A DNA stretch of 64,000 nucleotides from Corbicula japonica (taxonomy: Eukaryota > Mollusca > Bivalvia > Venerida > Cyrenidae), in contig JAZAYU010000087.1 in assembly GCA_038501625.1 (NCBI GenBank), positions 2,472,001-2,536,000 on the forward strand, given 5' to 3'. Shown one piece after another: positions 20,248-32,126 of the stretch (positions are counted from its first letter, which is position 1; every line of letters starts with the position of its first letter). The translations under genes were made by a program, and so were the position numbers. The notes beneath the pieces are model-generated. The model had not been told where the DNA came from. It saw nothing but the letters and a program-made list of their open reading frames with translations, and made no database searches.

Positions 20248-21410
20248 ATATTTACCCTTGTTTTTAAAGACTGCCAATCATTTATATGTTTTGAATAGCC
20301 TACATACGTAAGCCTTTCACAAAAAACACCACATTTTGACTTTCTACGACTACTCTGAATTTTGTAAAATTTAGTTAACATTTGCAGTTGACATATGCGC
20401 AATAATATATTTGTAATACTGAACCATTTTCTAAGTCGCAGACACACACATTGGTGTACAAAATGTTGTAAAATATAATGAATGTAATACATATAATTTG
20501 CTTCGTGAAAACTGGAAAAGAAGATTTAAGGTATGTATTCTTAATCGTTGGTGTTTCATTCATTTCGTTTCAAATAAATAACAATAATCGTGATGAAAAT
20601 AATCTTTTTATTCACACCGTAAAAAGGACACGTCTAAACAGTTCAAAATATTTGTAATTAAAAAGTCAAACCATTTATATACATAAAGTTATAGTTCTCA
20701 ACGGTTGAGTAAAATATTGATAATTAAAAAGTGCTTGACAATCCAACAACGTGTCATGAAATTTTGTCAAACTTATTCAATATATTTGAGGTGTAGTAAT
20801 ATTCACAAAGTTACAAATAAATGAAACTCAGTCATATCCATTTGAATTACAGTCAGGAATATGTGTACTTCTTCTGCAAAAAAAAATTATTTAGAAAACG
20901 TAGCTATTAAATTAAAAGGACACATGGGAGACGAGGATGGACCGCATAGTACATCATTTTTACAAATCGAAATAAAGAATTGAATATTCTCAAATTTTAT
21001 ATGTCAGAAGATGGACATATAAAATGTGGACTTCAATTCATCTTAACTCACCTGTGTAACTTTAAGAATTATACTGCACGACAAAAAGATTGATTAATTG
21101 CGACATCTTTGGATAAATAGAATATTGGTCAGACTACTGAATCAAATGCATCTTACTTTAAATATTTGCGTGGTAAAGATTTATATATATTATGATACCG
21201 TATATTTTATGATACCGTTTTAAATAAACAACCGAGCAGAACTTACGTCATTGAGGTTTTGCAATCAAGAAAAAAAACCATCTGAATAAATATTACAAAG
21301 GCTTGTTCAGTTTAATTGGAATAAAGTTATTATGAGAATCATGCTACTTTCCATCACTAATTTGGCGGGATTATGCACTCACCTAGAAAGTGGAGTAATA
21401 TTCCAGCAAA
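20248..21410. other. AT-rich, no gene seen
   Basis: Only short overlapping frames on the minus strand with no family resemblance. Confidence 0.35.
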
Positions 21411-23460
21411 ATTGACAACATCATTACAAACACTAATCTGAATAAAATAATGCATATAAAAGCACACAACTCAAAAGATAAATACGTGGGTAATTTACAC
21501 GTAAAACATTAAATTTTGCTTCCATTTCCAATACTGATGATCATTTTAGCAAAAGTAACATGTGTAAAAGCAGATCAATATATACAACTACAGATTCAGG
21601 TTGCTAGGATACGGTTTGTACTAAACAACATAAACGCTTATGGAAACAATGTTAGACACAGTTGGAAACTCGGGTTGTTTACAATTGATCAATTACAAAA
21701 TAGCAATAAACAAACTGAAACACCTAATCAATACTGGTATAAAATAAATACAGTACTTTGACAAAATATATACATGTACCACTTTACAGACCGTACCAGG
21801 TTCTTTCCTTCTTAAATTTTAACGTAATTTCTTGGTTGTTGTATTGAGCATATTAAGAATTGTCATATTTTTTCTAAATCTAAATCGTTATTCCTGACAT
21901 GCATAATTAACTTCAAAAATGATGCTTTATACTATTACAGTTAAGGGCTAACTTTAAGTTGGTTTTAAATATCACAGCAATGTTAACAATCACAACATGG
22001 TATGAAAATACGAAAAAAACAAAACAACATTGTATAAACAAAAATAAATAATAACCAAAACAATCTACATATATATTTTTTTTTAAATTTCAGCCAACAA
22101 TGGCAATTCTGGTACATAGTTACAAAGGTATTTAATCGGCACTCATTACAGTCCAGAGGTGCCTTGAATGGCAACAAATCCATCAGTTGATTAAATAGAA
22201 GCAAACATGCCAATCAGGTGGCGGTAATACAGAAACTTTGAATGTTTTTTTTTTCTTGGAAAGTAAAGTTATTTTCAACATAAAAATTAGAAATATCATT
22301 ACAAATAAGATACTGACTAATTCGTTGCATATATTGAAGACAGCACACGACTCAAAAGATAAATACAGGTAATTTTACAGGTTACACCATATACAACCTT
22401 TCTCAATTCAGGAGATCAAATTAGCAAAAGAAAGGAAACTGTGGAAAAGTTGAGTTTGGGACTAAGTTCAATAAATGCAAACTATTATTCAGAAAGGTGT
22501 TTAGGGTTTATAAAGTTTGTGCATTATTCTGCCTAAAGAGCATGTTTGCGACCCCTTAAACATTAACTATTTCCTTTACAAACATTTTAAAAATGTTTCA
22601 GATTTGTCAACTTTAAATGAAACTACAGACATGATAGATTCACATTACAAATTAAAGGCCCCAGATAAGATTATATAAAAATAAAATACTCATATCATAT
22701 ATAGAAACGTTAAAACAACAGAGCATCTCCACGGGGCCGAATAGTAAAGAGGAAAATAGAGCATAAGTTTAATCTTTGATCAGTATAAAAAAGATACCAC
22801 AAACAATTCTAAAAACAATTATAAAAAAGAGAACACTAGGGGTCAATCCCTTGAAATGGTCAGCAGAAAAACATTTCGTGTTAAAATCAAGTTCTAGGAT
22901 GCATCAACCTCATATTAACTGCACACCATGTTCTCATACGAACAAAAATGTTCAAGAATAAGTTGCCTCATTTACTTTTATTTCACCAAATCCACCGCTC
23001 GGAAATGCTGTTTGCAAAATCACATAAACAAACAACACAGAAGGTGCTAAAATACTATCTGGCGAAATCGGTGGGTACTCGATGACTTTACTGAGGCCAA
23101 AGAATCTGAATTTAAACAAGCAAGAACACGATGACAGGAATAAAAGATACCGATCGGGCTTCCACGTACTTTTTCAAGATTTAACAAGAAACCTTCATAA
23201 ACTCTTCAACTCGTGCCACCGTCCTGAACAATCTGTCGTGGTTTGGTTTGTCGCATACCCGCTCCTTAGTTGGGTAAATGCACAAACTTTAAAGGAGTTT
23301 TTCTAAAATAATTGAGTTATTTTTAAAAAATAAATATTAAACTAAATCATTATAAACACTACTATTCTGAATAAAAGGTTGCATAAACATGATATATTGC
23401 AAATAAGCCGCAGCTCAAAAGATATAATCAAGTGAATTTTAAAAGTAAAAAAAATGCATC
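21411..23460. repeat. Three diverged copies of an about 110-bp repeat, about 950 bp apart
   Basis: Copies lie at about 21420-21515, 22295-22390 and 23345-23460. Shared order: CATTAcAAA, CTGAATAAAA, TGCATA, a CACA/CAGC block, CTCAAAAGATA, then GTAATTTTA. The spacing suggests an old tandem duplication of about 0.9-1 kb, later invaded by the PLE relic at 22785. Confidence 0.5.
22785..23260 (-). mobile_element. Penelope-like element relic C (old)
   Basis: Reverse-strand match to the PLE 3' region. It includes the inverted ACAAACAATT, GAGAAC, TTGAAATGGTCAG and GTTCTAGGATGCA blocks of the tail, then AGCAAGAACACGATGACAGG, CCTTCATAAACTCTTCAAC and GCCACCGTCCTG from the end of the ORF. It is clearly more diverged than the other copies, so it is an older insertion. 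Confidence 0.65.
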
Positions 23461-25364
23461 TATTCACAATACAAGACTTTATTAGAAAAAACATCAATGT
23501 GAAAAAAGGGGATCAATATATTGAAAGAAAATAATGTTGTCGAAATATTATGAAATGAAAGAAATGAAATGAGTTTGATCATTTCGATGAAGATTTTCCA
23601 CCGTTTTTATTGCCATGACCTTGATATTAATTAAGCATCCTGACATTTCAAAGAAAACAAGTCAAACAAGCAAGAATATTAGCAGCAAAGTTCTGTCATT
23701 TTAACTGATGCGTTGCACAAAGATGACCCAGAAATGCACATCATACACAGGTCAAATGACAATCCCTTTAAATTACGTCACCAATTTTGAAAGTTAAGAC
23801 TGTCATAATTCGGGATTTTGTTTTTCCTGAGAATACATGTAGCAGGAAATGAAATACTGCGATAATTATTAGTATGGTATTACAATCATTATAAAAACTA
23901 AAGGCTAATATTTCAGCCGCGTGGGGCATGCCATTAATCTATCATAACATACAGATTAATGACAAAACCGTCCCAAGCGGTACCACGTCTATATTAGTTT
24001 ACTTGGATGATGAAGCGCCTAATGCATTGCAGAAGCTAGCAATAATTTTGAATCACTCAAACATAACACTTTATACTTAGTTAAAAGTCTACAAGGTTGA
24101 TATTTTTACCGATGCTGTATGCCTGTTAGATACGATTTGTGCAAGCTATGTAGCTGCAGATATTGCCGTTTGATGTGTAGCGGGTCATTCGAATTTATCA
24201 GTCCAGCATCTGCCAAAAGCGATCATATGTTTCCTAGGCCAGGCATATCTGGCGCCTGCCAGATGAAAGACTCTATCATGGCGAACTCACACTTGAAACG
24301 TGTCCCTAAAAACTGCACATCTTTCAATAAATCTGAAAAGCCTAGCCCAAGATGGACTACTCTGGAAATCCGCCATTAATAATGGTTAATGAAAGTTAGA
24401 GAAGCATGTATGAAAATGTATAAGAAAACGTGTGGTTTGTACTAAATTTATCAACAAAACTCGTTTACAACATGCTAAGGTATAACTTAATAAGATTTAG
24501 CAATCATTGTTTTGGTAATCCGACTATGGACACATTTTGTCAGCGTACTTACATACACATGCAATTTTCTTTAATATAAATACTAATTCGACCTAAAATA
24601 TTTTACCTAAACTTTTAAAGTGCATATTCTCAAAGTTTCTAATGTAACTGGCTGTTAGAACCACGACATATTTCCTCTGCCGATAACCAAAAGATTTGTA
24701 TCTTACAATTTTATAACTGTTGAGCTATGATGCTTTTCATCATAAGTTTCCGAGACTGGTACTTCAAAAAATTGAACAAAAATTTGGATATCTAAGTAAA
24801 CCCTGCGATTAATCGCAGGTTGATCGTAAATGTTAAATATTTCTACAGGAGCACGAAGTCTTTGGCCTATTCATTATCAAAATTTTGGAAAATAACAACC
24901 AGAAAGTGTAAAAAATACTAGTCGGGCTCTGCCATTTCAGATTCTCGAATTTTTTACACATAATATAGATAAAAGATTCCATGTATCAGACTTTTTCTAA
25001 TGCATGACATAGTTACTGCCACAAGTGAGGTTGTATTACCGGTATTGCATGTGATCTTTCTATTTGCATCTCTTTCATCAACCCTCCTACAAATACAATT
25101 TAAACTTCTTAATCAAACTCCTTCATTTTGGAAAAAAGTAAAATCGTGTTGTTTTGCATATTGTCATTAATAATCTCATTTTTAGAACTAAATCGATAGT
25201 TCTTTGAGTTGTTTTAAAGTTAAACACTTACTGTTTTCTTACATAAATAATGATGGACGCAGTAAGTTACCGATTCAATTTTTATATTTACTCTCTTTAA
25301 TACTCTCAGTTTTAACTGAAAAGTTGTGAGGGATTTCTGTTAACGTCTTTTTGGAATTGATAGC
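23461..25364. other. No supported gene; 3' flank of IRG-like copy 1
   Basis: An 86-codon frame at 24119-24379 sits in a GC-richer patch and is Cys-rich at its start, but no family is recognised. The opposite strand of this patch starts ATGGCGGATTTCCAG and soon stops. A short palindrome CCTGCGATTAATCGCAGG lies at about 24802-24819. There is no clear polyadenylation signal for the GTPase. Confidence 0.35.
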
Positions 25365-26564
25365 TTAATGTAACTTAGGTGATAAATCTTGTTGAAGAAT
25401 ACGAAGCCGTATTTGAACAAATTCCTTCAGATCTTTTGCGAACTCATTTGAAATTTCTGCTATACATGCCTCTGTTGTTTGAACTTCTTTTGCGGCGGAA
25501 AGAACGGATCCAAGACCTGGAAGCACGTACTTTGAATATTTTCTAAACATTCCCCAGCTTTTGTCTTCTGTTTCCTGTCGTAACAAATTGCCATCGCTGT
25601 CTCTAATCGCACGTGCAACTTCTGTTTCACTACTAGTTTTACTTTCTTGTATGACAGAAGAAACTCCAAATACGGATTCATCATCTAGACGAAACTTAAC
25701 TTTGCTTTGCTTTACAATCTTCTCTACAGATAAAGCTCCAAGCGCCGTCTCCAAAATAGGTAAAGGAAGAAAACCGTACACTGCAGCATATAGCTTTCTT
25801 TCGAAATATCTTTCCATGTTAGCTTTTTTTAACTGCTCAATCTTCTCCAAAGCAAGTAGTTCCAGCTGATTTACAAGTCTGGTTGCTCTGCCACCAAGCA
25901 TTTCTTCCAGGCTTGATGTCAATCTTCTGAGTTCATATGCATCACGTTTATCCGAACTTACCAGGAAAAATCTAGTTTTTTCATTTTCTTCTTCGCATAG
26001 AAACTTATGGTTCTTCAGCTTATTGTTTGTGTCATCTGTGATTGTGTTCAAGCATGTTTTTTCATCAATTCCTCTTTTTCTGCTAGAGTCTACATCTTGA
26101 TCGATTTTCGAGCGAACGAACAAAACAAAACATCCTGCATTCAAACACTCGTCTGCTAACCACAAATCGATTTCGTTCAACCGTGTACAAGTGACGATAA
26201 GAACAACTTCAAACTTGGATAGTTCGAACATTTCCAACGTACTTGTATTTTGTCGAAAGGTTTCAGTGCCTATTCCTGGCATGTCCCAAAGTACAACGCG
26301 ATTATTATTTGGAAATCGGTATGGTGTTGGCTTGCATACAACTTCTACAACATCTACCTTTGCTGCACGTCCATCGGTGTCTTTTACGTTTCTCAATGCA
26401 TTTATTAAAGAAGATTTTCCGACTCCACTCGCACCAAAAATACCAACATGCAGATCGGTTTGTTCCCATTCTTTGAAAGAATCATTAATGTAGTTATGAA
26501 GCCCTCGAATCACACCATCATGCTTGAAAAACCTTTGAAGCTCAGCTTTATTAACCAATGAGTC
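25365..26564 (-). CDS. IRG-like GTPase, main exon, copy 1
   Basis: Large dynamin-like GTPase of the immunity-related GTPase (IRG) family. In vertebrates these act on pathogen vacuoles; function in molluscs is inferred only. The frame begins at a TTTATAG acceptor (exon start 26564) with DSLVNKAEL, has no ATG at its head, and runs 399 codons to the stop. Counting from the Leu codon at 26558, the G1 P-loop is GASGVGKS (42-49), G3 is DMPGIG (92-97) and G4 is SKID (150-153) in VRSKIDQD, where most IRGs have TKxD. The helical C-terminal part carries GFLPLPILETALG and KYVLPGLGSVLS, matching IRG helical domains. No frameshift is seen. The start exon must lie upstream (above 26570) and was not found. 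It is a close paralogue of 60066-61274. Confidence 0.9.
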   Translation of the reverse strand, partial: DSLVNKAELQRFFKHDGVIRGLHNYINDSFKEWEQTDLHVGIFGASGVGKSSLINALRNVKDTDGRAAKVDVVEVVCKPTPYRFPNNNRVVLWDMPGIGTETFRQNTSTLEMFELSKFEVVLIVTCTRLNEIDLWLADECLNAGCFVLFVRSKIDQDVDSSRKRGIDEKTCLNTITDDTNNKLKNHKFLCEEENEKTRFFLVSSDKRDAYELRRLTSSLEEMLGGRATRLVNQLELLALEKIEQLKKANMERYFERKLYAAVYGFLPLPILETALGALSVEKIVKQSKVKFRLDDESVFGVSSVIQESKTSSETEVARAIRDSDGNLLRQETEDKSWGMFRKYSKYVLPGLGSVLSAAKEVQTTEACIAEISNEFAKDLKEFVQIRLRILQQDLSPKLH

Positions 26565-26623
26565 CTATAAACGAATAAGAGATATTAGTTTAATGACATA
26601 AGATCTGTGCAGATGGCCAATTA

Positions 26624-26860
26624 CAGTCCACACTCGTTGTGTCAAACTCGCTTAAGTCGAAACATCGGTTATCTCGAATTTATTTCACGGTTCCGTCAAA
26701 ATGCGTTCTTTTTGCATATAACATTGCGCCGCTTAAGTCGAATTCGACTTAAACAATGATTTTATAAATCGAAGTTAATTTTAAACCCACCGACTTAAAT
26801 ATCCTTTGTTAAGTCATCGGATAAGTTGAAATCTGTCCCGGTCGAACAATGCGCGCGGCT
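26624..26860. mobile_element. pogo/Tigger-like MITE fragment
   Basis: It starts TA-CAGTCCACACTCGTTG, a typical pogo-type end. Repeated CTTAAGTCGAA and TTCGACTTAA blocks occur in both orientations. It lies just upstream of IRG-like copy 1, probably in its first intron or promoter. Confidence 0.45.
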
Positions 26861-26898
26861 TCTTCAAATTGAGAACTTGTCAGGTAAGCAAGATACCA

Positions 26899-27436
26899 TT
26901 ATTTAATAATTATTAACGATGATCGCGTGTTAAGGACTATGTAATTGTTGAAATAATAAAATGGTACTGTTGGCACCAATGCAAAAAATCTTGAGATATA
27001 AAAGGGCATTGTTGAAAAATGTAATAATATTTTATAAATCTCACTGCCAGTAATCTTTAAGCATATGCATATTAGCGTTGGTGTAGCACATGACATGTGA
27101 ATACAGAAATAAATATGCAATTTTCTGTGCAAGTTTTCTTTTACTCTGACCAATATTTCCTGAAAGTAAAAGCATACTTGGAATGCCACGATATTCCTGT
27201 AGATGCACTGAGACTTATATTTAACTATATATTTGAAATATCTTATATCCCATAAACGAACCCACTGAACTGCAAGAAGAACTATGGCGTCCATCTTTGT
27301 TTTGACACCGACGAAAATAATCGCGTTCTTGGTTGTTAATACAACATGACATCCCCAAAAGGACAATCCATAATAAAGAACAATGTTTAAAATTTTGTTG
27401 CCTACCAATCGATCGTCTTGATCTTTCGTCGATCAT
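26899..27436 (-). other. Unrecognised hydrophobic open frame
   Basis: A 169-codon minus-strand frame (27408-26899) begins with a hydrophobic, tryptophan-containing stretch (LNIVLYYGLSFWGCHVVL, then FVGVKTKMDAIVLLAVQWV). The first 60 residues could be two membrane helices of a real exon; the rest looks like random AT-rich translation. An ATGAATGATCGACG start lies in another frame just upstream (about 27439). No family is recognised, and it is not obviously joined to the GTPase. Confidence 0.25.
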
Positions 27437-28555
27437 TCATAATCTGCCTTAAATTTCAGATGTGTAAATAAAACATTTTCATCAACACAGCTTTGCGGAA
27501 GTAAGGGACTAATCACCAATATTTGTCTTAATGCGCGAAACGAACTTCATTAAAAATATCGCATTTTTTGGCGAACTTACTGATAACTTATGAATTTCTA
27601 ATATTAACTATATTTTTTCTGTCAGTTATTTTGATTGTTTATGTTTTATTTATGTAAGTGTGAAATATTTTCTTGCCACGTGCGAACTATTTTCTTCAGT
27701 GTTATTCCCTTTTGACTTCCGTTTTTTGAACTTCCGGTCGTGGAAGTAAAGTGAAAGTAGGAAAAAATGCTGTTTTTTTAACTTTAGGCGAGTTTATTGT
27801 TGCAATGAAAGTTTATTTATGTAATACATGCACATTTCTTTGCAAATACCGTGCGATCGTGTACGTCAACATAGTTTATTACCATTTTCTAGTGAGGGTC
27901 ACCGTTGTTTACATTCTTAGTGTACACAAAAATTACCCACGATTTTCTCGTGATATGAAAGTACGGAGTCCGTGAAAGGACCACGTTTAATATAATTATA
28001 CTTCGATTGAGCTCCGTGTTTCCATTTCATGCAATGATCACATACGCTTGTGATTATGTATACTTAATTAAATTATGTCTTAAAGATTACACATTTAAAA
28101 ATATGATGTTAGTAATTTTTATTCATTAAAGTATTTGTCCTACAAAAATATCTTTATGATATAAAAAAAGGACAAGACCATTCACCAAATGAAGTTTACC
28201 ATGTGCTTTACGAAGGAGAGTACTGTTCATATGAAGTGGAAAATCTTTATTTGACAAAACTTAATTAAGAATCCTATCCCATGGTTGCAATAAGCTTTTA
28301 ATGTTATGAAATAACTGCAACTTCATAACACTTGTAATTCAAAAACTTGCAGTTAAGTTGCATAGTGTTTTGCTTATTGCAGCATATCAAAAACAAAATC
28401 AATGACATGTTACATTTTTACATTTAATACTACAGAAATACGTTTTCACTATTCGGGCAATAAAATTAATGGTATTTGTAGCACAGTTACTACCTTTTTG
28501 TTTTATTATATGAGCATAACCAAATGCTACAGCTTGAATATGTTTTTTATTTGGA
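27437..28555. other. No gene seen
   Basis: AT-rich. A short patch at 27715-27750 has ACTTCCG and ACTTCCGG motifs (ETS-like when read on the other strand), which might be promoter sequence. An inverted pair around 28280-28390 (TTGCAATAAGC and GCTTATTGCA) could fold. Confidence 0.3.
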
Positions 28556-30260
28556 TTAAGGTGGTTCGCTTGGAAAAAAACTAACCGACAGATTTTGTTT
28601 AAACTCGCCATAGTTCATCCTTATTCAATTCGTATTACAAAAATGCAAAGAAAAAGATAGGTTCCGGACCTTGTTTTTTCGCAACATTGATTTGTAAATG
28701 TAGTATGTTTTCATAGTTTATAAGGTTTGTAAAACATCATAAAATTGACAGTCATGAGGGTTTCTCGTTTATTTCTACTTTCCAAACAATTATATTTTAA
28801 ATTGTTAGATTGAAATATAGCTGGATGGGATGTACCTTTGAGGTAAGGGTAACGAAGACCCGACTAATCCTCGTAACTGAGAAATGCAAAGGATTTAATA
28901 ATACCCCACCCACTTTAAAAATACCATGAAATTTTGACAATTTAAAATTGTTTGCCAAATAAAATCTAACCGATAGATTTTTTTCAAAATTGCTAAATTT
29001 TATCTTTAGTCAATGTTCATCCAAAAAATGTAAAGAAAACGATAGGTCCCGGACCTCGATTTCGCGCTAAAGGCATTCGTACATGTATCATGTTGTCGTC
29101 ATTTTTTAAGATTTCAATTTAACAGAAATTGGCATGTATTGTTTAATCCCGTCTTTCTGTCTCTCAAGAAATAATAGATTTGAGATTGATTATACACAAT
29201 GTAATTTAAAAATAATGATTTGATTTAGAAAAGATAAAATTTATCCTCCCAATCAGGAAATAATCAACATGTAAATTTACCCCACCCACTTCATAAAACA
29301 AAAATTTATCCTAGTTTTAAATGTTTAATTTAAAAAAGCAACCAATGATTTTTTTAAAAACTTGCAGTACATAATCTGAAGGTCTTACACATACTGAAAT
29401 GGAAAAAAAAATATTTCACCGAACGTGTTTTTATGTGATGGGCGCTAGTAAATTAAACCAATCATATTTATGTTTTAAGCAGCTTGATCATTACGTACCT
29501 GCGTGCTTGATATATTGGCGTTTTCTTTGTTCTAAAGGCTATCAGTTTAAATATCTCCTTAACATGTTTATTGTTAGATTATCAATGTGTGTGAAGTTAA
29601 CATCGACTGATTGATTCTCATTTAAGACAAAAATGTCATGTTTATTTACCCCACACACTCCAAAAGAAATAAGAAGGGATATTGACGGACTTTGAATGTT
29701 CATTATCAAATGCTATAAACATGATAAAAACACAGAACTTTAAAATAACATTTTATTTTCATTGTAGGTAAGGATACATGTATGCCAACAAATGAAATTA
29801 TTTGTTTTGAAAATGGAGCTTTTTTACCAGATTTGAATTTTATATGTAGCATCATCATGTTTAAAGCTACATTTAAATAAATTAACATTAATGACATGTT
29901 TCCATTTTCATTAATCCAAATAAACAACATTATGCTTGCTTAACATCTTTATAAATGGTATGAGTAGTTATCTGGAAGGGAGATTGTTATGACCAAGTAA
30001 GGCATCAGTATTGAAGAACAAGGAGTACTTAAATTATCCCACCCACTTTTTCAAACTTTAAAATATGTCAAATTAGAGCTCTGGGGTTATTTGTATGAAA
30101 CCAGTGATTTTCAACTCAACATTCTTCAGTTTGGCACCTTTTATCTATTGAAACCTAATAGTTCCTTTACAGCATGATTTTTGTTTGTAATGTTTAATCA
30201 CCTTTCCATTATGGAAAGTTAACAAGTGTTTTATGTGACTCCAAATGAACTTTACCTAGA
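28556..30260. repeat. Decayed tandem array, period about 375 bp
   Basis: The motif CCCCACCCACT (or close variants) recurs at about 28905, 29280, 29648 and 30038. CTAACCGAYAGATTTT recurs at about 28582 and 28967. AAAGATAGGTYCCGGACCT recurs at about 28653 and 29040. At least four strongly diverged units can be followed. Confidence 0.65.
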
Positions 30261-31985
30261 GGGCAAATAAATACAGCATCTGAAATTTGGATATTTAAGA
30301 AATCTTACTCCAATGACAAAATCCAATGAGTCATTGCTCCAAGAAAGTTCATGTACAGCAACTGCAAATTATACACACATGTCAAGCTATTTGTTCTTTG
30401 ACATTAATTTCATTTTAGACATATCTGTCTTTTCTCAAGTCATAGATACACTTTTAAACATATAAACAATCTGTCAAGTGGGTAGTAAGGAGAGATTAAT
30501 AAAATATATCTCTGTTAACAATGCAGGTACAGATAAACATGAATAAAATATTTCATTAACAAATTTCTTATAGAGCACTAAGTCTTGTAATAATTTTAAA
30601 TAAATTGGTAAAAAAAATAGAATGTAATTTGTTATAATTGATTATTTATATTTCTAACACGGTTACATGTACATGTACATATAGATATCTGGTGGTTTTA
30701 TAGCCAGTAACTGGCTTTATACCTAATTGAACAATATTTTTTGTACATAACTTGATAAAAATACTGCTTTTATATAAAACTAAATTGATAAAACATGATA
30801 AGATAATTCTCTGTATTATTTATTCTGAGACTGAATGAAACATCTGAAATAAAAAAAATCACATTTCAATGATTTGTAGTTGTTTTAAAATTGTGTTCCT
30901 TCTTTTGGTAAAATACATGTACAAAATATACTAAAACATTCCAAATTCCTATACTGTAACTAATATTCAAATTATTATTTACATTTAATTATAACTAACC
31001 AAGATTTACAGTAAATAACAAGAACTTAAAATCCATGTCTTGATTGTACTGGCAAAAATGTTATTTTTTATATCCTGATTATAACATGTTATTATAATGA
31101 TTGGTAAGAAGTAAATAAAGAATGCATGAAGTTTATTGTGATTTCCTTAATGATAGAATGAGTCCACTCTTAGACAATTATGCCTTGGGCCTTATATTAA
31201 CTTGACTGCACTCTGCCAAAAGGTATGAACAAAACTTAAATTAGATCTTTCTTTGGTAACTGAAAACAAACAGTGTTTGCATGTACGTATACAGTATCTC
31301 TTCATATATTGAACAGACTCTCAGACTTGTGCGACACTTGCCATTAGCATCATTTTTCTGTGCCGCAATCTATGGTCTGCCCTCCTAACAATTTGTAGTC
31401 ATATTAAAACAAGCAGGTGGCTCACCAATGGTCCATTTTAAAACAAGTTTATAGTCAGTCTCAAACCTCTGACATGTGGGGTGTATGCTGTAACTGCATT
31501 ATTACAGAAAAGGAGATAGTTAAAGTTGGTCAAAATCCGATTTGTTTGTGTCAGTCACAGAACTTTCACTTTCAAGAAGATTTTTATCTACAAACTTGTT
31601 TATGCAATAATATTTGTCCATAAATAATTGATATAATGTGACCCTATGTATACTAAACAATTATTTAATATATAAAATTTAATAGCATTAAAATGTTCAC
31701 TTGAAATTAAAAATGTAGAATAACTTTTAAATAAATGAAAGAGACTTTGAAATATCAAAGCTTTATTTGCTGAGTTACTGAGACACGAACAAATATCATG
31801 TTCCTGTGTGTCAGTCCGTCATTATTAGATTTGATCAGTGACAAAGATTCATATTATGTTTCGCATTAAAACGGGCGAAAATATTAAAATGATAGTAATT
31901 TGAGGAGTACTGTTAACATACATATTGATCGTGCTCACCTTTATTCAAATGATGTTATTGATAATTTCATTGACTGAATGTACTG
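30261..31985. other. AT-rich, no gene seen
   Basis: No coding region, RNA gene or clear repeat. A small hairpin (ATAGCCAGTAACTGGCTTTAT) lies at about 30700. Confidence 0.35.
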
Positions 31986-32126
31986 GGAGAGTTTTTACAG
32001 CCGCCACGCTTTATGCAACGCTATTATGATATTGAAAGCCACAAAACACGACAAATTCGAAAATAATCCAGGCTTGGTTTGATTGAGCATGTTCATAGGC
32101 AATAATAGATATGCGTATTACTGCCC
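31986..32126 (+). repeat. Dispersed repeat family D, copy 1
   Basis: Contains TTTTTACAGCCGCCACGC, GAAAGCCACAAAACACGACA, the foldback CAGGCTTGGTTTGATTGAGC, then GGCAATAATAGATATGCGTA and TTACTGCCC. Confidence 0.65.

Noticed and set aside
25460..26493. Several frames on both strands inside IRG-like copy 1
   Set aside because: They are shadows of the GTPase exon in other frames; none has the motifs.
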